NCBI GenBank assembly: GCA_944472135.2 | Contig: OX235268.1 | Coordinates: 11,104,589-11,168,588, forward strand | Direction of reading: 5' to 3' | Source of the DNA: Trichobilharzia regenti | Taxonomy: Eukaryota > Platyhelminthes > Trematoda > Strigeidida > Schistosomatidae | DNA length: 64,000 nt | Shown: one piece after another, positions 37,587 through 47,829 of the stretch | Numbering within the stretch: position 1 is the stretch's first letter | Layout of the letters: the number at the start of each line of letters is the position of its first letter | Program-made: the position numbers and the translations under genes | Notes under the pieces: generated by a model | Seen by the model: the letters and a program-made list of their open reading frames with translations, nothing else | What the model was told of the DNA's origin: nothing | The model's database searches: none

Positions 37587-40004
37587 ATGGGTATTTTTCG
37601 AGATTTAAAGGCGTGCAAGGACCGATTGACAGTAAAGGGACTTAGTGAGTTTCTACGATATTCTGTCAAGCTTGCGGAAGCGAATGCTAATTCTGATACT
37701 CTCAAAAGCTGCATTAAGAATGGAGAATATCCAAAATTTTACTGGAAAATTTTACGCCGTAATCATATTTATCCAAATGGTCGAACTCTTAAGCGTCATG
37801 CGTTGAACCTGATCGATGCCATACAAACGCGTCTTCCGGAACTTGAGAATAACGTATCTCAACGTAGGCATTTCTTGTTTGAATTGACAGAGACAGAATG
37901 TAGCCTGTTTGTGGATTATATTTCTGACGTTATAAAGAAACGATCTGAAGATGTTAAAATAAATATACTGAAAAGTTGTAAAACAATCGAGTCTCACTTT
38001 AAGTTTCCGGATTCGCCAGAGAAATACGTTTTTAACTATTCTAATTTAACTTTGTCGGATATTCAAATGCAAATCCTATCTTTGGGTCTTAAGTTCTCTA
38101 CTGTTTCGTCCAGAGTCAACGAATTAGACACAAAAGTTCAGTTTGAAAATCTCATGAATCAAACACATGACTTGAGTCCAATGTCCAGCGAAGATGTTGA
38201 ACAATTCAAATCTTCATTACTTCATTGTTATTACCAGTACCAAAGAACGCAAGGCAGACAACGACAAATGTTATCAAAAGAACACAAAAGACAACTAAAT
38301 GAATTGCTCAACAACAAAAACATAATACTGATTCGTCCAGACAAGGGATCAGGTATTGTTATTCTTAATCGTGATGATTATGTCAATAAATTATGTACCA
38401 TCCTGAGTGATGAAGATAAATTTCTAAAATCACCTGATCAAAAGGACAAGACAGATAATATTGAGAAGGATTTATCTAAAACTTTGACGAAATTGAAGCA
38501 AGAATGCATCATTACTCCATATATGTATGAACAGCTTAAACCATCTGGTTCAACTATCCCTCGTTTATATGGTCTCCCAAAGGTGCACAAAGATGATGTC
38601 CCTCTGCGACCTGTATTGGATATGCTGAATTCGCCGTATCACTCTACCGCTAAATGGCTTGCGGAAATTCTGGAACCAGTTAGATTGAATCTATGTAAAC
38701 ATAGTCTTTCCGACACTTTTGACTTCGTCAGTTGTGTTGATGAAATTAATGTGACTGGTAAGCATATGATTTCGTTAGATATTTGTTCATTGTTCACAAA
38801 TGTACCACTAGTAGACACTATCTGCTATCTATGCGAGTATATTGAATCAAATAACATGAACATTGGCTTACCAACTGATTATCTTAAACAACTACTATTG
38901 AGATGCACACTGAATGTGCAATTTAGATTTAATGATGTCATCTATAACCAAAGAGATGGAGTCGCCATGGGGTCCCCTTTAGGACCGCTCTTAGCGGACG
39001 TTTTCATGGCTAGCTTAGAGAATGGCCCACTAAAGGAAACCATCGATAGTCTGTTTATGTATAAAAGATATGTTGATGATACCTTCATTGTATGTGATGA
39101 AAACACTTCAACGGCTGAACTTCTTAGAATATTTAATGGTTCTCACCCATCTTTGCTTTTCACGATCGAAGAAGAGTCGGATTCTTCGTTTCACTTTCTT
39201 GATGTTAAGCTAGATAGAAGAGAGAATGGAACGCTTCTACGGTCGATTTACCGAAAGCCAACATTCACTGGGCAGTACACTAACTTCAACAGTTGGGTAC
39301 CTTTAGGGAGAAAGAGAAATCTTATTCACTCCTTATGCTCCAGAATTCGTAAGATCTGCTCTCCAGAGACAATCGATAGGGAACTAGACAACCTTCGATC
39401 AAATCTCCTTAATAATGGTTATCCTACAAGGTTCATTGAACGTAACATCAAGAAGGAATCCCCCCCGAGACAAGTCACAGTACCAAAGAAAAAGCTGTTT
39501 ATGAGTCTTGCATTCAAAGGTGACACCATTTCAGAATTGATTAAAAACCGTTTATCTAAATGTATTAAACGTACTTTTCCTGCAGCTGACCTGCAACTAG
39601 TTTTTACCAGCCGAAATATGATCAGACAAAACGTCAAGGATAGATTACCGCTTTTGTCCACATCTATGTGCATTTACTCTTTTACTTGCTCTTGTGGAGC
39701 TGTTTATATTGGACGTTGTAAGCGTAATCTCCGAAAACGTGTAGCTGAACACTATCCGGTTTGGTTAATGAAAGGCGAACGTAGAACTGCAAAGTCGTCT
39801 ATCTGTGATCACCTGTTAGAGTCTGGTCATTTAGCCCCACGTGATTCATCCTTCAAAGTTATATACATGGCAAAATCCAATCGATCCAAAAGTTTACGTT
39901 TTCTGCACTTATGCATAGCCGAAGCTTTAGCTATACATGAACAGAAACCTATATTATGTGTTCAAAAGCGTTTTGTCAAACCCCTTTCTTTACCTTGGTC
40001 ATAA
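37587..40004 (+). CDS. PLE polyprotein: reverse transcriptase + GIY-YIG nuclease (intact, 805 aa)
   Basis: This is the only uninterrupted PLE ORF in the window. Order of parts: an N-terminal region (about 1-240) and the PLE-specific DKG motif (IRPDKGSG, residues 249-256). RT motif A follows (SLDICSLFTNVP, Asp398), then motif B (AMGSPLGPLLAD) and motif C (YVDD, Asp497/498). The FLDVKL block and SIYRKPTFTGQ come next. At the C-terminus is a GIY-YIG nuclease with CGAVYIGR (Tyr707, Gly709) and RKRVAEH. All catalytic residues expected of the RT are present. The ATG at 37587 is preceded directly by a TAA in frame, and the same MGIF start is found in the PLE at 58-61 kb, so this start is well supported. 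It would copy its own RNA at a nick made by the nuclease. Expression cannot be judged from sequence. Confidence 0.95.
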   Translation: MGIFRDLKACKDRLTVKGLSEFLRYSVKLAEANANSDTLKSCIKNGEYPKFYWKILRRNHIYPNGRTLKRHALNLIDAIQTRLPELENNVSQRRHFLFELTETECSLFVDYISDVIKKRSEDVKINILKSCKTIESHFKFPDSPEKYVFNYSNLTLSDIQMQILSLGLKFSTVSSRVNELDTKVQFENLMNQTHDLSPMSSEDVEQFKSSLLHCYYQYQRTQGRQRQMLSKEHKRQLNELLNNKNIILIRPDKGSGIVILNRDDYVNKLCTILSDEDKFLKSPDQKDKTDNIEKDLSKTLTKLKQECIITPYMYEQLKPSGSTIPRLYGLPKVHKDDVPLRPVLDMLNSPYHSTAKWLAEILEPVRLNLCKHSLSDTFDFVSCVDEINVTGKHMISLDICSLFTNVPLVDTICYLCEYIESNNMNIGLPTDYLKQLLLRCTLNVQFRFNDVIYNQRDGVAMGSPLGPLLADVFMASLENGPLKETIDSLFMYKRYVDDTFIVCDENTSTAELLRIFNGSHPSLLFTIEEESDSSFHFLDVKLDRRENGTLLRSIYRKPTFTGQYTNFNSWVPLGRKRNLIHSLCSRIRKICSPETIDRELDNLRSNLLNNGYPTRFIERNIKKESPPRQVTVPKKKLFMSLAFKGDTISELIKNRLSKCIKRTFPAADLQLVFTSRNMIRQNVKDRLPLLSTSMCIYSFTCSCGAVYIGRCKRNLRKRVAEHYPVWLMKGERRTAKSSICDHLLESGHLAPRDSSFKVIYMAKSNRSKSLRFLHLCIAEALAIHEQKPILCVQKRFVKPLSLPWS

Positions 40005-40455
40005 TAATTTTCTTTCTAGTTTTTATTTTATTTTACCACTTGAATTCTTTCCACTTCACTTCACATCTTCATTCTTATCGTAATCGTACTCCTAATTTTC
40101 ATAATTTTTTAGACAACACTTGACATTTTTGTTATAGAATAATCTTTCATATGTTTGTAATTTATCCACTTCAACTCTACCCCTTATAACTTTTATCACA
40201 TATATACGTACATTGACTGATCAATTATTTAGTGCCATTTTTGTTATAATACAATCTTTAATATTTTGGTAATTTATCCACTTCAACTCTACCCCTTATA
40301 ACTTTTATCACATATACGTACATTGACTGAGCAATTATTTAGTGCCACTTAATAACCTTTTTCTGTAATATAAATACGACTGTACAGCTTGAAAATGAAG
40401 TCGTTGAAAAGAAATTTCTTCGCTGAAAAAAAACTGTGTTTTTACTTATGAATAA
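40005..40455 (+). repeat. PLE terminal repeat between units 2 and 3
   Basis: Essentially identical to 37136-37586, including the 112-bp internal duplication and the hammerhead-like motif (40385-40425). Confidence 0.88.
40385..40425 (+). ncRNA. Hammerhead-like motif, pLTR of units 2/3
   Basis: Exact repeat of 37516-37556 at an offset of 2,869 bp, with the same doubts about the core. Confidence 0.4.
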
Positions 40456-42873
40456 ATGGGTATTTTTCGTGATTTAAAGGCGTGCAAGGACCGATTGACA
40501 TTAAAGGGACTTAGTGAGTTTCTACGATATTCTGTCAAGCTTGCGGAAGCGAATGCTAATTCTGATACTCTCAAAAGCTGCATTAAGAATGGAGAATATC
40601 TAAAATTTTACTGGAAAATTTTACGCCGTAATCATATTTATCCAAATGGTCGAACTCTTAAGCGTCATGCGTTGAACCTGATCGATGCCATACAAACGCG
40701 TCTTCCGGAACTTGAGAATAACGTATCTCAACGTAGGCATTTCTTGTTTGAATTGACAGAGACAGAATGTAGCCTGTTTGTGGATTATATTTCTGACGTT
40801 ATAAAGAAACGATCTGAAGATGTTAAAATAAATATACTGAAAAGTTGTAAAACAATCGAGTCTCACTTTAAGTTTCCGGATTCGCCAGAGTAATACGTTT
40901 TTAACTATTCTAATTTAACTTTGTCGGATATTCAAATGCAAATCCTATCTTTAAATCTTAAGTTCTCTACTGTTTCGTCCAGAGTCAACGAATTAGACAC
41001 AAAAGTTCAGTTTGAAAATCTCATGAATCAAACACATGACTTGAGTCCAATGTCCAGCGAAGATGTTGAACAATTCAAATCTTCATTACTTCATTGTTAT
41101 TACCAGTACCAAAGAACGCAAGGCAGACAACGACAAATGTTATCAAAAGAACACAAAAGACAACTAAATGAATTGCTCAACAACAAAAACATAATACTGA
41201 TTCGTCCAGACAAGGGATCAGGTATTGTTATTCTTAATCGTGATGATTATGTCATTAAATTATGTACCATCCTGAGTGATGAAGATAAATTTCTAAAATC
41301 ACCTGATCAAAAGGACAAGACAGATAATATTGAGAAGGATTTATCTAAAACTTTGACGAAATTGAAGCAAGAATGCATCATTACTCCATATATGTATGAA
41401 CAGCTTAAACCATCTGGTTCAACTATCCCTCGTTTATATGGTCTCCCAAAGGTGCACAAAGATGATGTCCCTCTGCGACCTGTATTGGATATGCTGAATT
41501 CGCCGTATCACTCTACCGCTAAATGGCTTGCGGAAACTCTGGAACCAGTTAGATTGAATCTATGTAAACATAGTCTTTCCGACACTTTTGACTTCGTCAG
41601 TTGTGTTGATGAAATTAATGTGACTGGTAAGCATATGATTTCGTTAGATATTTGTTCATTGTTCACAAATGTACCACTAGTAGACACTATCTGCTATCTA
41701 TGCAAGTATATTGAATCAAATCACATGAACATTGGCTTACCAACTGATTATCTTAAACAACTACTATTGAGATGCACACTGAATGTGCAATTTAGATTTA
41801 ATGATGTCATCTATAACCAAAGAGATGGAGTCGCCATGGGGTCCCCTTTAGGACCGCTCTTAGCGGACGTTTTCATGGCTAGCTTAGAGAATGGCCCACT
41901 AAAGGAAACCATCGATAGTTTGTTTATGTATAAAAGATATGTTGATGATACCTTCATTGTATGTGATGAAAACACTTCAACGGCTGAACTTCTTAGAATA
42001 TTTAATGGTTCTCACCCATCTTTGCTTTTCACGATCGAAGAAGAGTCGGATTCTTCGTTTCACTTTCTTGATGTTAAGCTAGATAGAAGAGAGAATGGAA
42101 CGCTTCTACGGTCGATTTACCGAAAGCCAACATTCACTGGGCAGTACACTAACTTCAACAGTTGGGTACCTTTAGGGAGAAAGAGAAATCTTATTCACTC
42201 CTTATGCTCCAGAATTCGTAAGATCTGCTCTCCAGAGACAATCGATAGGGAACTAGACAACCTTCGATCAAATCTCCTTAATAATGGTTATCCTACAAGG
42301 TTCATTGAACGTAACATCAAGAAGGAATCCCCCCCGAGACAAGTCACAGTACCAAAGAAAAAGCTGTTTATGAGTCTTGCATTCAAAGGTGACACCATTT
42401 CAGAATTGATTAAAAACCGTTTATCTAAATGTATTAAACGTACTTTTCCTGCAGCTGACCTGCAACTAGTTTTTACCAGCCGAAATATGATCAGACAAAA
42501 CTTCAAGGATAGATTACCGCTTTTGTCCACATCTATGTGCATTTACTCTTTTACTTGCTCTTGTGGAGCTGTTTATATTGGACGTTGTAAGCGTAATCTC
42601 CGAAAACGTGTAGCTGAACACTATCCGGTTTGGTTAATGAAAGGCGAACGTAGAACTGCAAAGTCGTCTATCTGTGATCACCTGTTAGAGTCTGGTCATT
42701 TAGCCCCACGTGATTCATCCTTCAAAGTTATATACATGGCAAAATCCAATCGATCCAAAAGTTTACGTTTTCTGCACTTATGCATAGCCGAAGCTTTAGC
42801 TATACATGAACAGAAACCTATATTATGTGTTCAAAAGCGTTTTGTCAAGCCCCTTTCTTCACCTTGGTCATAA
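40456..42873 (+). pseudogene. PLE unit 3, polyprotein with one premature stop
   Basis: Same 805-codon length and frame as unit 2, but codon 146 (40891-40893) is TAA where unit 2 has AAA. I count about nine further amino-acid differences, e.g. P to L near KNGEY, GL to NL near ILSL, N to I in RDDYVNKL, and L to S near the C-terminus. RT motifs (Asp398-equivalent, YVDD) and the GIY-YIG motif are intact. Apart from the stop it would be functional, so the nonsense mutation arose after the array or its template formed. Confidence 0.93.
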
Positions 42874-43295
42874 TAATTTTCTTTCTAGTTTTTATTTTAT
42901 TTTACCACTTGAATTCTTTCCACTTCACTTCACATCTTCATTCTTATCGTAATCGTACTCCTTATTTTCATAATTTTTTAGACAACACTTGACATTTTTG
43001 TTATAGAATAATCTTTCATATGTTTGTAATTTATCCACTTCAACTCTACCCCTTATAACTTTTATCACATATATACGTACATTGACTGATCAATTATTTA
43101 GTGCCATTTTTGTTATAATACAATCTTTAATATTTTGGTAATTTATCCACTTCAACTCTACCCCTTATAACTTTTATCACATATACGTACATTGACTGAG
43201 CAATTATTTAGTGCCACTTAATAACCTTTTTCTGTAATATAAATACGACTGTACAGCTTGAAAATGAAGTCGTTGAAAAGAAATTTCTTCGCTGA
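42874..43295 (+). repeat. 3' terminal repeat of the PLE array
   Basis: Matches the internal pLTRs (with A-to-T at the CTCCTTATTTTC position) and stops six bases after the predicted hammerhead cleavage point, at GCTGA. The next 12 bases are the right target duplication. Confidence 0.9.
43254..43294 (+). ncRNA. Hammerhead-like motif, 3' pLTR
   Basis: Third exact copy at the 2,869-bp period. It lies against the 3' border of the insertion, so the element's 3' end is defined by, or very near, this motif. Confidence 0.4.
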
Positions 43296-43307
43296 ACATC
43301 TATAATT
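43296..43307. repeat. Right target-site duplication of the PLE array
   Basis: Exact repeat of 36113-36124. Confidence 0.85.
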
Positions 43308-43569
43308 GTATATATTGTTGGATTTATATGTTCAAGTTGCTCCAAGTCAGTGAGTTTATGGTTAAGATATCATTTTAGTTAACTGTACTGAACTATATTG
43401 CATGTTGTCTTATTGTATAGTTGTCGTCGCTTTTTGCCCTTTTTTCTGTGAACTGTTTCCTTTGTTGATGTTGTTCTCATTGTTTGTCCGTTATTTTCTG
43501 ATTTTGAGGGGAGCAACCCAAAAAGTTGCTTCTCTCTAAACTTTTACTTAATGTAATCATTCTTTTCTC

Positions 43570-46500
43570 AGGCGTGAGGCTAGCAACCCCACCCTGTAAA
43601 CAAAAATTGCTAAAGAAACTTCAGTATGATGAACCTCCTTGCACCAAAAGAAAAAGTCTGTGTAGGAACATGGAACGTCCGAACTATGTACGAGACTGGA
43701 AAGCTGCCCAGATCGCCAACGAGATGAAAAGATACGGAATACAAGTGCTGGGAATATGTGAGAGCAGATGGAATGGGAGTGGACTCACCAAATTGTCAAC
43801 AGGTGAGTCAGTGATCTACTCCGGTCACCCAGAAGATAACCACACGCACACCGAGGGCGTGGCTATCATGATGTCACCAACGGCAACGAAAGCCCTGATA
43901 CAATGGGAGGCGATTTCGTCCAGGATAATGACCGCCAGGTTCAACTCCAAAGGAAGGAAAGTGTCAATCATACAATGTTATGCACCCACAAACAACGCAG
44001 ACCTCGAGAAGAAAGAAGAATTCTACAGGCAACTACAGGCAACAATGGACAATACTCCAGCTGGCGACATGAAAATACTAATGGGAGACATGAACGCCAA
44101 ACTGGGACCAGACAATACGGGAAGGGAACTCATCATGGGTAGAGAAGCTCTAGGAGAAATGAATGAAAACGGAGAACTCTTCGCCGACTTCTGCGCCTTC
44201 AACGAACTGGTGATTGGTGGCAGTGTATACAAGCACAAAGATATCCACAAGGCTACATGGGTGTCACCAGACGGGCAAACCAAAAACCAAATCGACTTCA
44301 TCTCAATCTCAAGGAAGTGGAGGCGCAGCCTACTGGACACAAAAGCAAGAAGAGGAGCAGACGTTGGCTCAGACCACTATCTCGTACAAGGGACAATCCA
44401 AATCAAATTAAAAGCTTTCAGGGAATCAGGAGCTGCAGATAGACCACAAGCCAAGTTCAACACTCAAAAGCTGAAGGACCAGGCTACAAAGGACATCTTC
44501 ATTGCAAGCATAAAGGACAAAGCCGAGACACAAATCAACACTAGCGAAGAGGTCGGCGTTGAAAAGCACTGGAACAACTTGAAAACGGTGTGGAGCCAAA
44601 CCTGCATAGAAATTCTAGGCAGAAAAAAGAGACAGGACAAACAGTGGCTCACTACGGACACTTGGAAACTAATAGAAGAGAGAAGGACAGTGAAGCAAAA
44701 GATTATCCAGTGCACGGACGAGCAACAAAAACAGGAGCTGAATGCAAGCTACAATACACTGAACAAAAGAGTGAAGAAAAGTGCCAGGGAAGACAAAAGA
44801 AAATATTATGAAACCATGGCAAACGAAGCAGAACAAGCTGCAGGCAAAGGAGACCTCGCCACACTCTACCAAACAACTAGGAACCTTTCGGGCAAACGTT
44901 CGACACAGATTAAGCCAATAAAGGACGACAATGGAAAGTCAATCACCAAAGAGGTGGAACAGAGAAAGCACTGGGTTGAACACTTCAAAAGACTTCTAAA
45001 TCGTCCGCCACCTACAACACGTCCAGCAATACCAACAACGGAAGCAGAACTACCAGTGAACACTGACCCCCCGACGAAATCAGAAGTCCTGAATGCAATC
45101 AAGATGCTTAAAACTGGGAAAACACCGGGACCAGATGGAATCCCAGCAGAGGCTTTGAAAATAGACCCAGAGACAACAGCGGACTTGATGACACCACTAC
45201 TGGAGAAGGTGTGGAAAGAGGGCAAAGTACCCGAGGATTGGAAGAACAGTTACTTATTCAAACTTCCAAAGAAAGGAGACTTAAGTCAATGTAAAAACTG
45301 GCGTGGAATTATGCTTCTGTCCATTCCAAGCAAGATACTAAGTCGCATCATCCTGGAGAGAATCAAACAAGCCCTAGATGAAAAACTTCGTCCGGAACAG
45401 GCTGGATTCAGGAGAAACAAATCATGTATTGATCAAATCGCCACTCTACGGATCATCATTGAACAAAGCTTGGAATGGCAGTCACCTCTCTATCTCAACT
45501 TCATCGACTTTGAAAAGGCCTTCGACAGCGTCGATCGAGAGGTCATTTGGAAACTACTTCGCTACTACGGGGTCCCATCGACAATTATACACCTCATCCA
45601 ACAGTTATACGACAATGCTGCATGCCAAGTAATCCACAACGGGAAACTTACGGAAGCCTTCGAAGTGAGGACGGGAGTGAGGCAAGGCTGTCTACTATCA
45701 CCAATGATCTTCCTGATTGCAATTGATTGGATAATGCGACAGACAACGGCAACCAACGAGGGAACAGGCATAAAATGGACTGACACAAAAGACTTGGAGG
45801 ATCTGGATTTCGCCGATGATATATGTCTGATTTCCCATAAACTGGAAGATATGCAAGTGAAAAGTAACAAGTTGGCAGAAGAAGCATCAAAGATAGGACT
45901 TCACGTGAACATAGATAAAACAGAGATGATGAAGATTCCTAGCCAACATCAACAACAACAACAGACCACAATAAGCATAAATGGGAAGAACCTGAAAGAA
46001 ACAACCTCCTTCACCTACCTGGGAAGCATCGTCTCAACTACAGGCGGAACTGACGAGGACATCAAAGCCAGAATCGGAAAAGCAAGACAAGCTTTCATTA
46101 CTCTCAAATCTGTGTGGAGGTCAACAGCAATCAGCATCAAAAATAAGATCCGGATTTTCAACTCCAATGTGAAGTCAGTGCTACTATACGGATCAGAGAC
46201 TTGGCGAGTCATAAAGAGCATCTCAAACAAACTTCAAACCTTCATTAACAACTGTCTCCGCTCAATACTCAAGATCAGATGGCCAGAAAAGATCAGCAAC
46301 AGGGATCTCTGGGAGCGAACCAATCAGGAACCGATTGTGAAACAAATAGGCAGAAAGAAATGGAGATGGATTGGCCATACGCTGAGGAAACCATCAAGTG
46401 ACATCACTAGACAAGCCCTCGAGTGGAACCCGAAAGGGAGGCGGCGAGTTGGTCGTCCAAGGGTGACTTGGAGGAGGTCATGCGAGGAGGAGATGAAAGC

Positions 46501-46614
46501 ATGTGGACAGACCTGGAGCAGGGTGAAAAAGTTGTCAGAAAACCGAAGTCAATGGAGGTGCGCAGCTGAAGCCCTATGTTCCTCTAGGAACTAAAGGATA
46601 CAATAATAATAATA
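43570..46614 (+). mobile_element. RTE-clade LINE (SR2-like), nearly full length
   Basis: A single-ORF non-LTR retrotransposon with an apurinic-type endonuclease followed by a reverse transcriptase, almost no 3' UTR and a short (AAT)n tail (46598-46614), as typical of RTE elements. The 5' border is uncertain. The block CGTGAGGCTAGCAACCCC at 43574 is shared with SINE-R and is taken as the element's 5' region, but T-rich DNA upstream (43400-43570) could also belong to it. Possible target duplications (CATTCT near 43560 and 46623) are too short to rely on. It abuts an old RTE relic on its right. Confidence 0.85.
43626..46594 (+). pseudogene. RTE endonuclease-reverse transcriptase ORF with a 1-nt frameshift
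   Basis: The natural start appears to be ATG 43626 (MMNLLAPKEK). That frame carries the conserved endonuclease opening GTWNVRTM (43665-43688) and runs to TGK at about 43703. The rest continues in the frame of a long 1,022-codon open stretch that starts upstream at 43526 without a good ATG, so one base has been lost near 43700-43705. After the shift come GICESRWNGSG, YAPTNNA, GDMNAKLG and SDHYLV (endonuclease, His at about 44375). The RT follows with TPGPDGIPAE, FIDFEKAFDSVD, RQGCLLSP and FADD (Asp codons 45815-45820). The C-terminal region is ERTNQEP, WRWIGHTLRK, GRPRVTWRR. Everything downstream is open, so this is a recent copy broken only at its N-terminus. A sequencing error at that base is the alternative. 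Confidence 0.88.
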
Positions 46615-46624
46615 ATATAATACA

Positions 46625-47560
46625 TTCTGAGAAACAAGAATAATACTGAAGCAGGGTGGATTTAGCGAAACCGAGTATTGTGCGGACTGAAATGACATCA
46701 GTTTGCATCATCACCGCATACATAGTGGCTCAAAATTCAGTCTTTTATTTCAACTCCATGGATTCTGAAATAGTCATCCACCGTGAAGTAATTTTGGAAC
46801 TCCATCAACATGACAGAATGAAGTACTGTATTTAGTAGCTGTATGATGGCGATCCGTCTCTAGAGATTCACAACTAAAGTCAGCATTAAACATTCATGAC
46901 GAAGATAAGATAGTTTATCTGCTATCACGACTGATATTTCTTAATTCGGTGGAGCAAATCATTAGACAGACCGTGCCATTCGATGATGAGGATACGTTGG
47001 ACTGAAGTCTGAATGGATGATTTATATCATCCTGTCATACAAACTAAAGGCTTTTGATGCGAAAACCAACAAACTGAAATGAAAACCTGTTAAACCATAA
47101 ATTTAAGCGAACATAAGGAAGACAAAGATGATTGAGATACACAGACATTCACAAAACACCGACATTATAAAATGAGAGAAATCTTACGGAATCCATCTCT
47201 ATTACTAACACAGACACCATCTGATCAGATATAAGCGACATTGATTCTGATGTCAGATCCATGATTGAGAAAGCAATACTGACGTTCACTTCTCATAAAT
47301 AAGTGAGAGGAACTAAGTTATTAAACACGGAATAAGATCCGAATTTCCATCAATAATGCTTAGTCGTTTCTTTTAGGCGGTTCCTAGATTTGGTGCCTAC
47401 CTCACTAAGAGCATTCGCAACAGTTTACAAAGTATCATTGACTGTCGTGTTCACTCAAAACCGATGACCAGATGAGAAGCAAGAAGGAATAAGAGATAAG
47501 GAAATCTAGCTGGCAGAGAACTAACCGAGAAAGTGTTGCCTAATAAAAATACAGAATTTA
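46625..47560 (+). pseudogene. Old RTE relic (RT and C-terminal region)
   Basis: The DNA can be followed against the RTE RT in order: GAAGCAGGGTGGATTTAGC (compare GAACAGGCTGGATTCAGG), the ATCATCA...TGG block, CTCCATGGATTCTG...GTCATCC (compare the KAFDSVDREVIW part), and a CATACAAACTAAAGGC block. Then come AACACGGAATAAGATCCG (compare AAAAATAAGATCCGG) and AGCATTCGCAACAGTTTAC. Frameshifts and stops abound. It starts right at the tail of the young RTE, so the young copy inserted at or in the relic. Confidence 0.68.
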
Positions 47561-47584
47561 ACGCAGGTAGATTTGACATGTTGA

Positions 47585-47822
47585 TTCAGTGGCATAGCGG
47601 TTAGGACGCTCGTCGACCATGCACATGGTCCGAGGTACGATACCTAGCCGACCCACTCCTTTACCTCGCTAAATCAAAAATAATGCTGATAAAGTGGAAA
47701 GGTTGGGCATGAGGCTAGCAACCCCATCCTATAAAATAAACACTGCCACAGAAACTTCAAGCCACTAACTTGAAACCCTATATTTCACTGGGGAACGTGG
47801 TGGAAAAAAAGTTTAGACATGT
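47585..47822 (+). mobile_element. SINE-R copy
   Basis: tRNA-like head with GTGGCATAGCGGTTAGGAC and CCGAGGTACGATACC (a decayed box B), the RTE-like body with GGCATGAGGCTAGCAACCCC, and the RTE-like end with CCCTATATTTCACTGGGG. TTTGACATGT on the left and TTTAGACATGT on the right may be an imperfect target duplication. Confidence 0.8.
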
Positions 47823-47829
47823 GCTGAAG

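Larger units (their letters stand above)
36125..43295 (+). mobile_element. Penelope-like element, inverted fragment plus three tandem units
   Basis: A single 7.2-kb insertion bounded by a 12-bp target duplication. From left to right: an inverted fragment of the terminal repeat and ORF start (36125-36243), a 5'-truncated unit (ORF from 36252), a complete unit, and a third complete unit with one nonsense codon, each separated by the same terminal repeat (pLTR). The block TTCTTAGAATATTTAATGG starts at 36252, 39121 and 41990, so the period is exactly 2,869 bp. Units differ by few substitutions, so the insertion is recent or homogenised. Tandem units sharing pLTRs and an inverted 5' piece are known hallmarks of Penelope-like elements. 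Confidence 0.95.

Noticed and set aside
43554..46640. Target duplication of the RTE (TAATCATTCT versus TAATACATTCT)
   Set aside because: Only six contiguous bases match and the 5' border of the element is uncertain, so it was not annotated.
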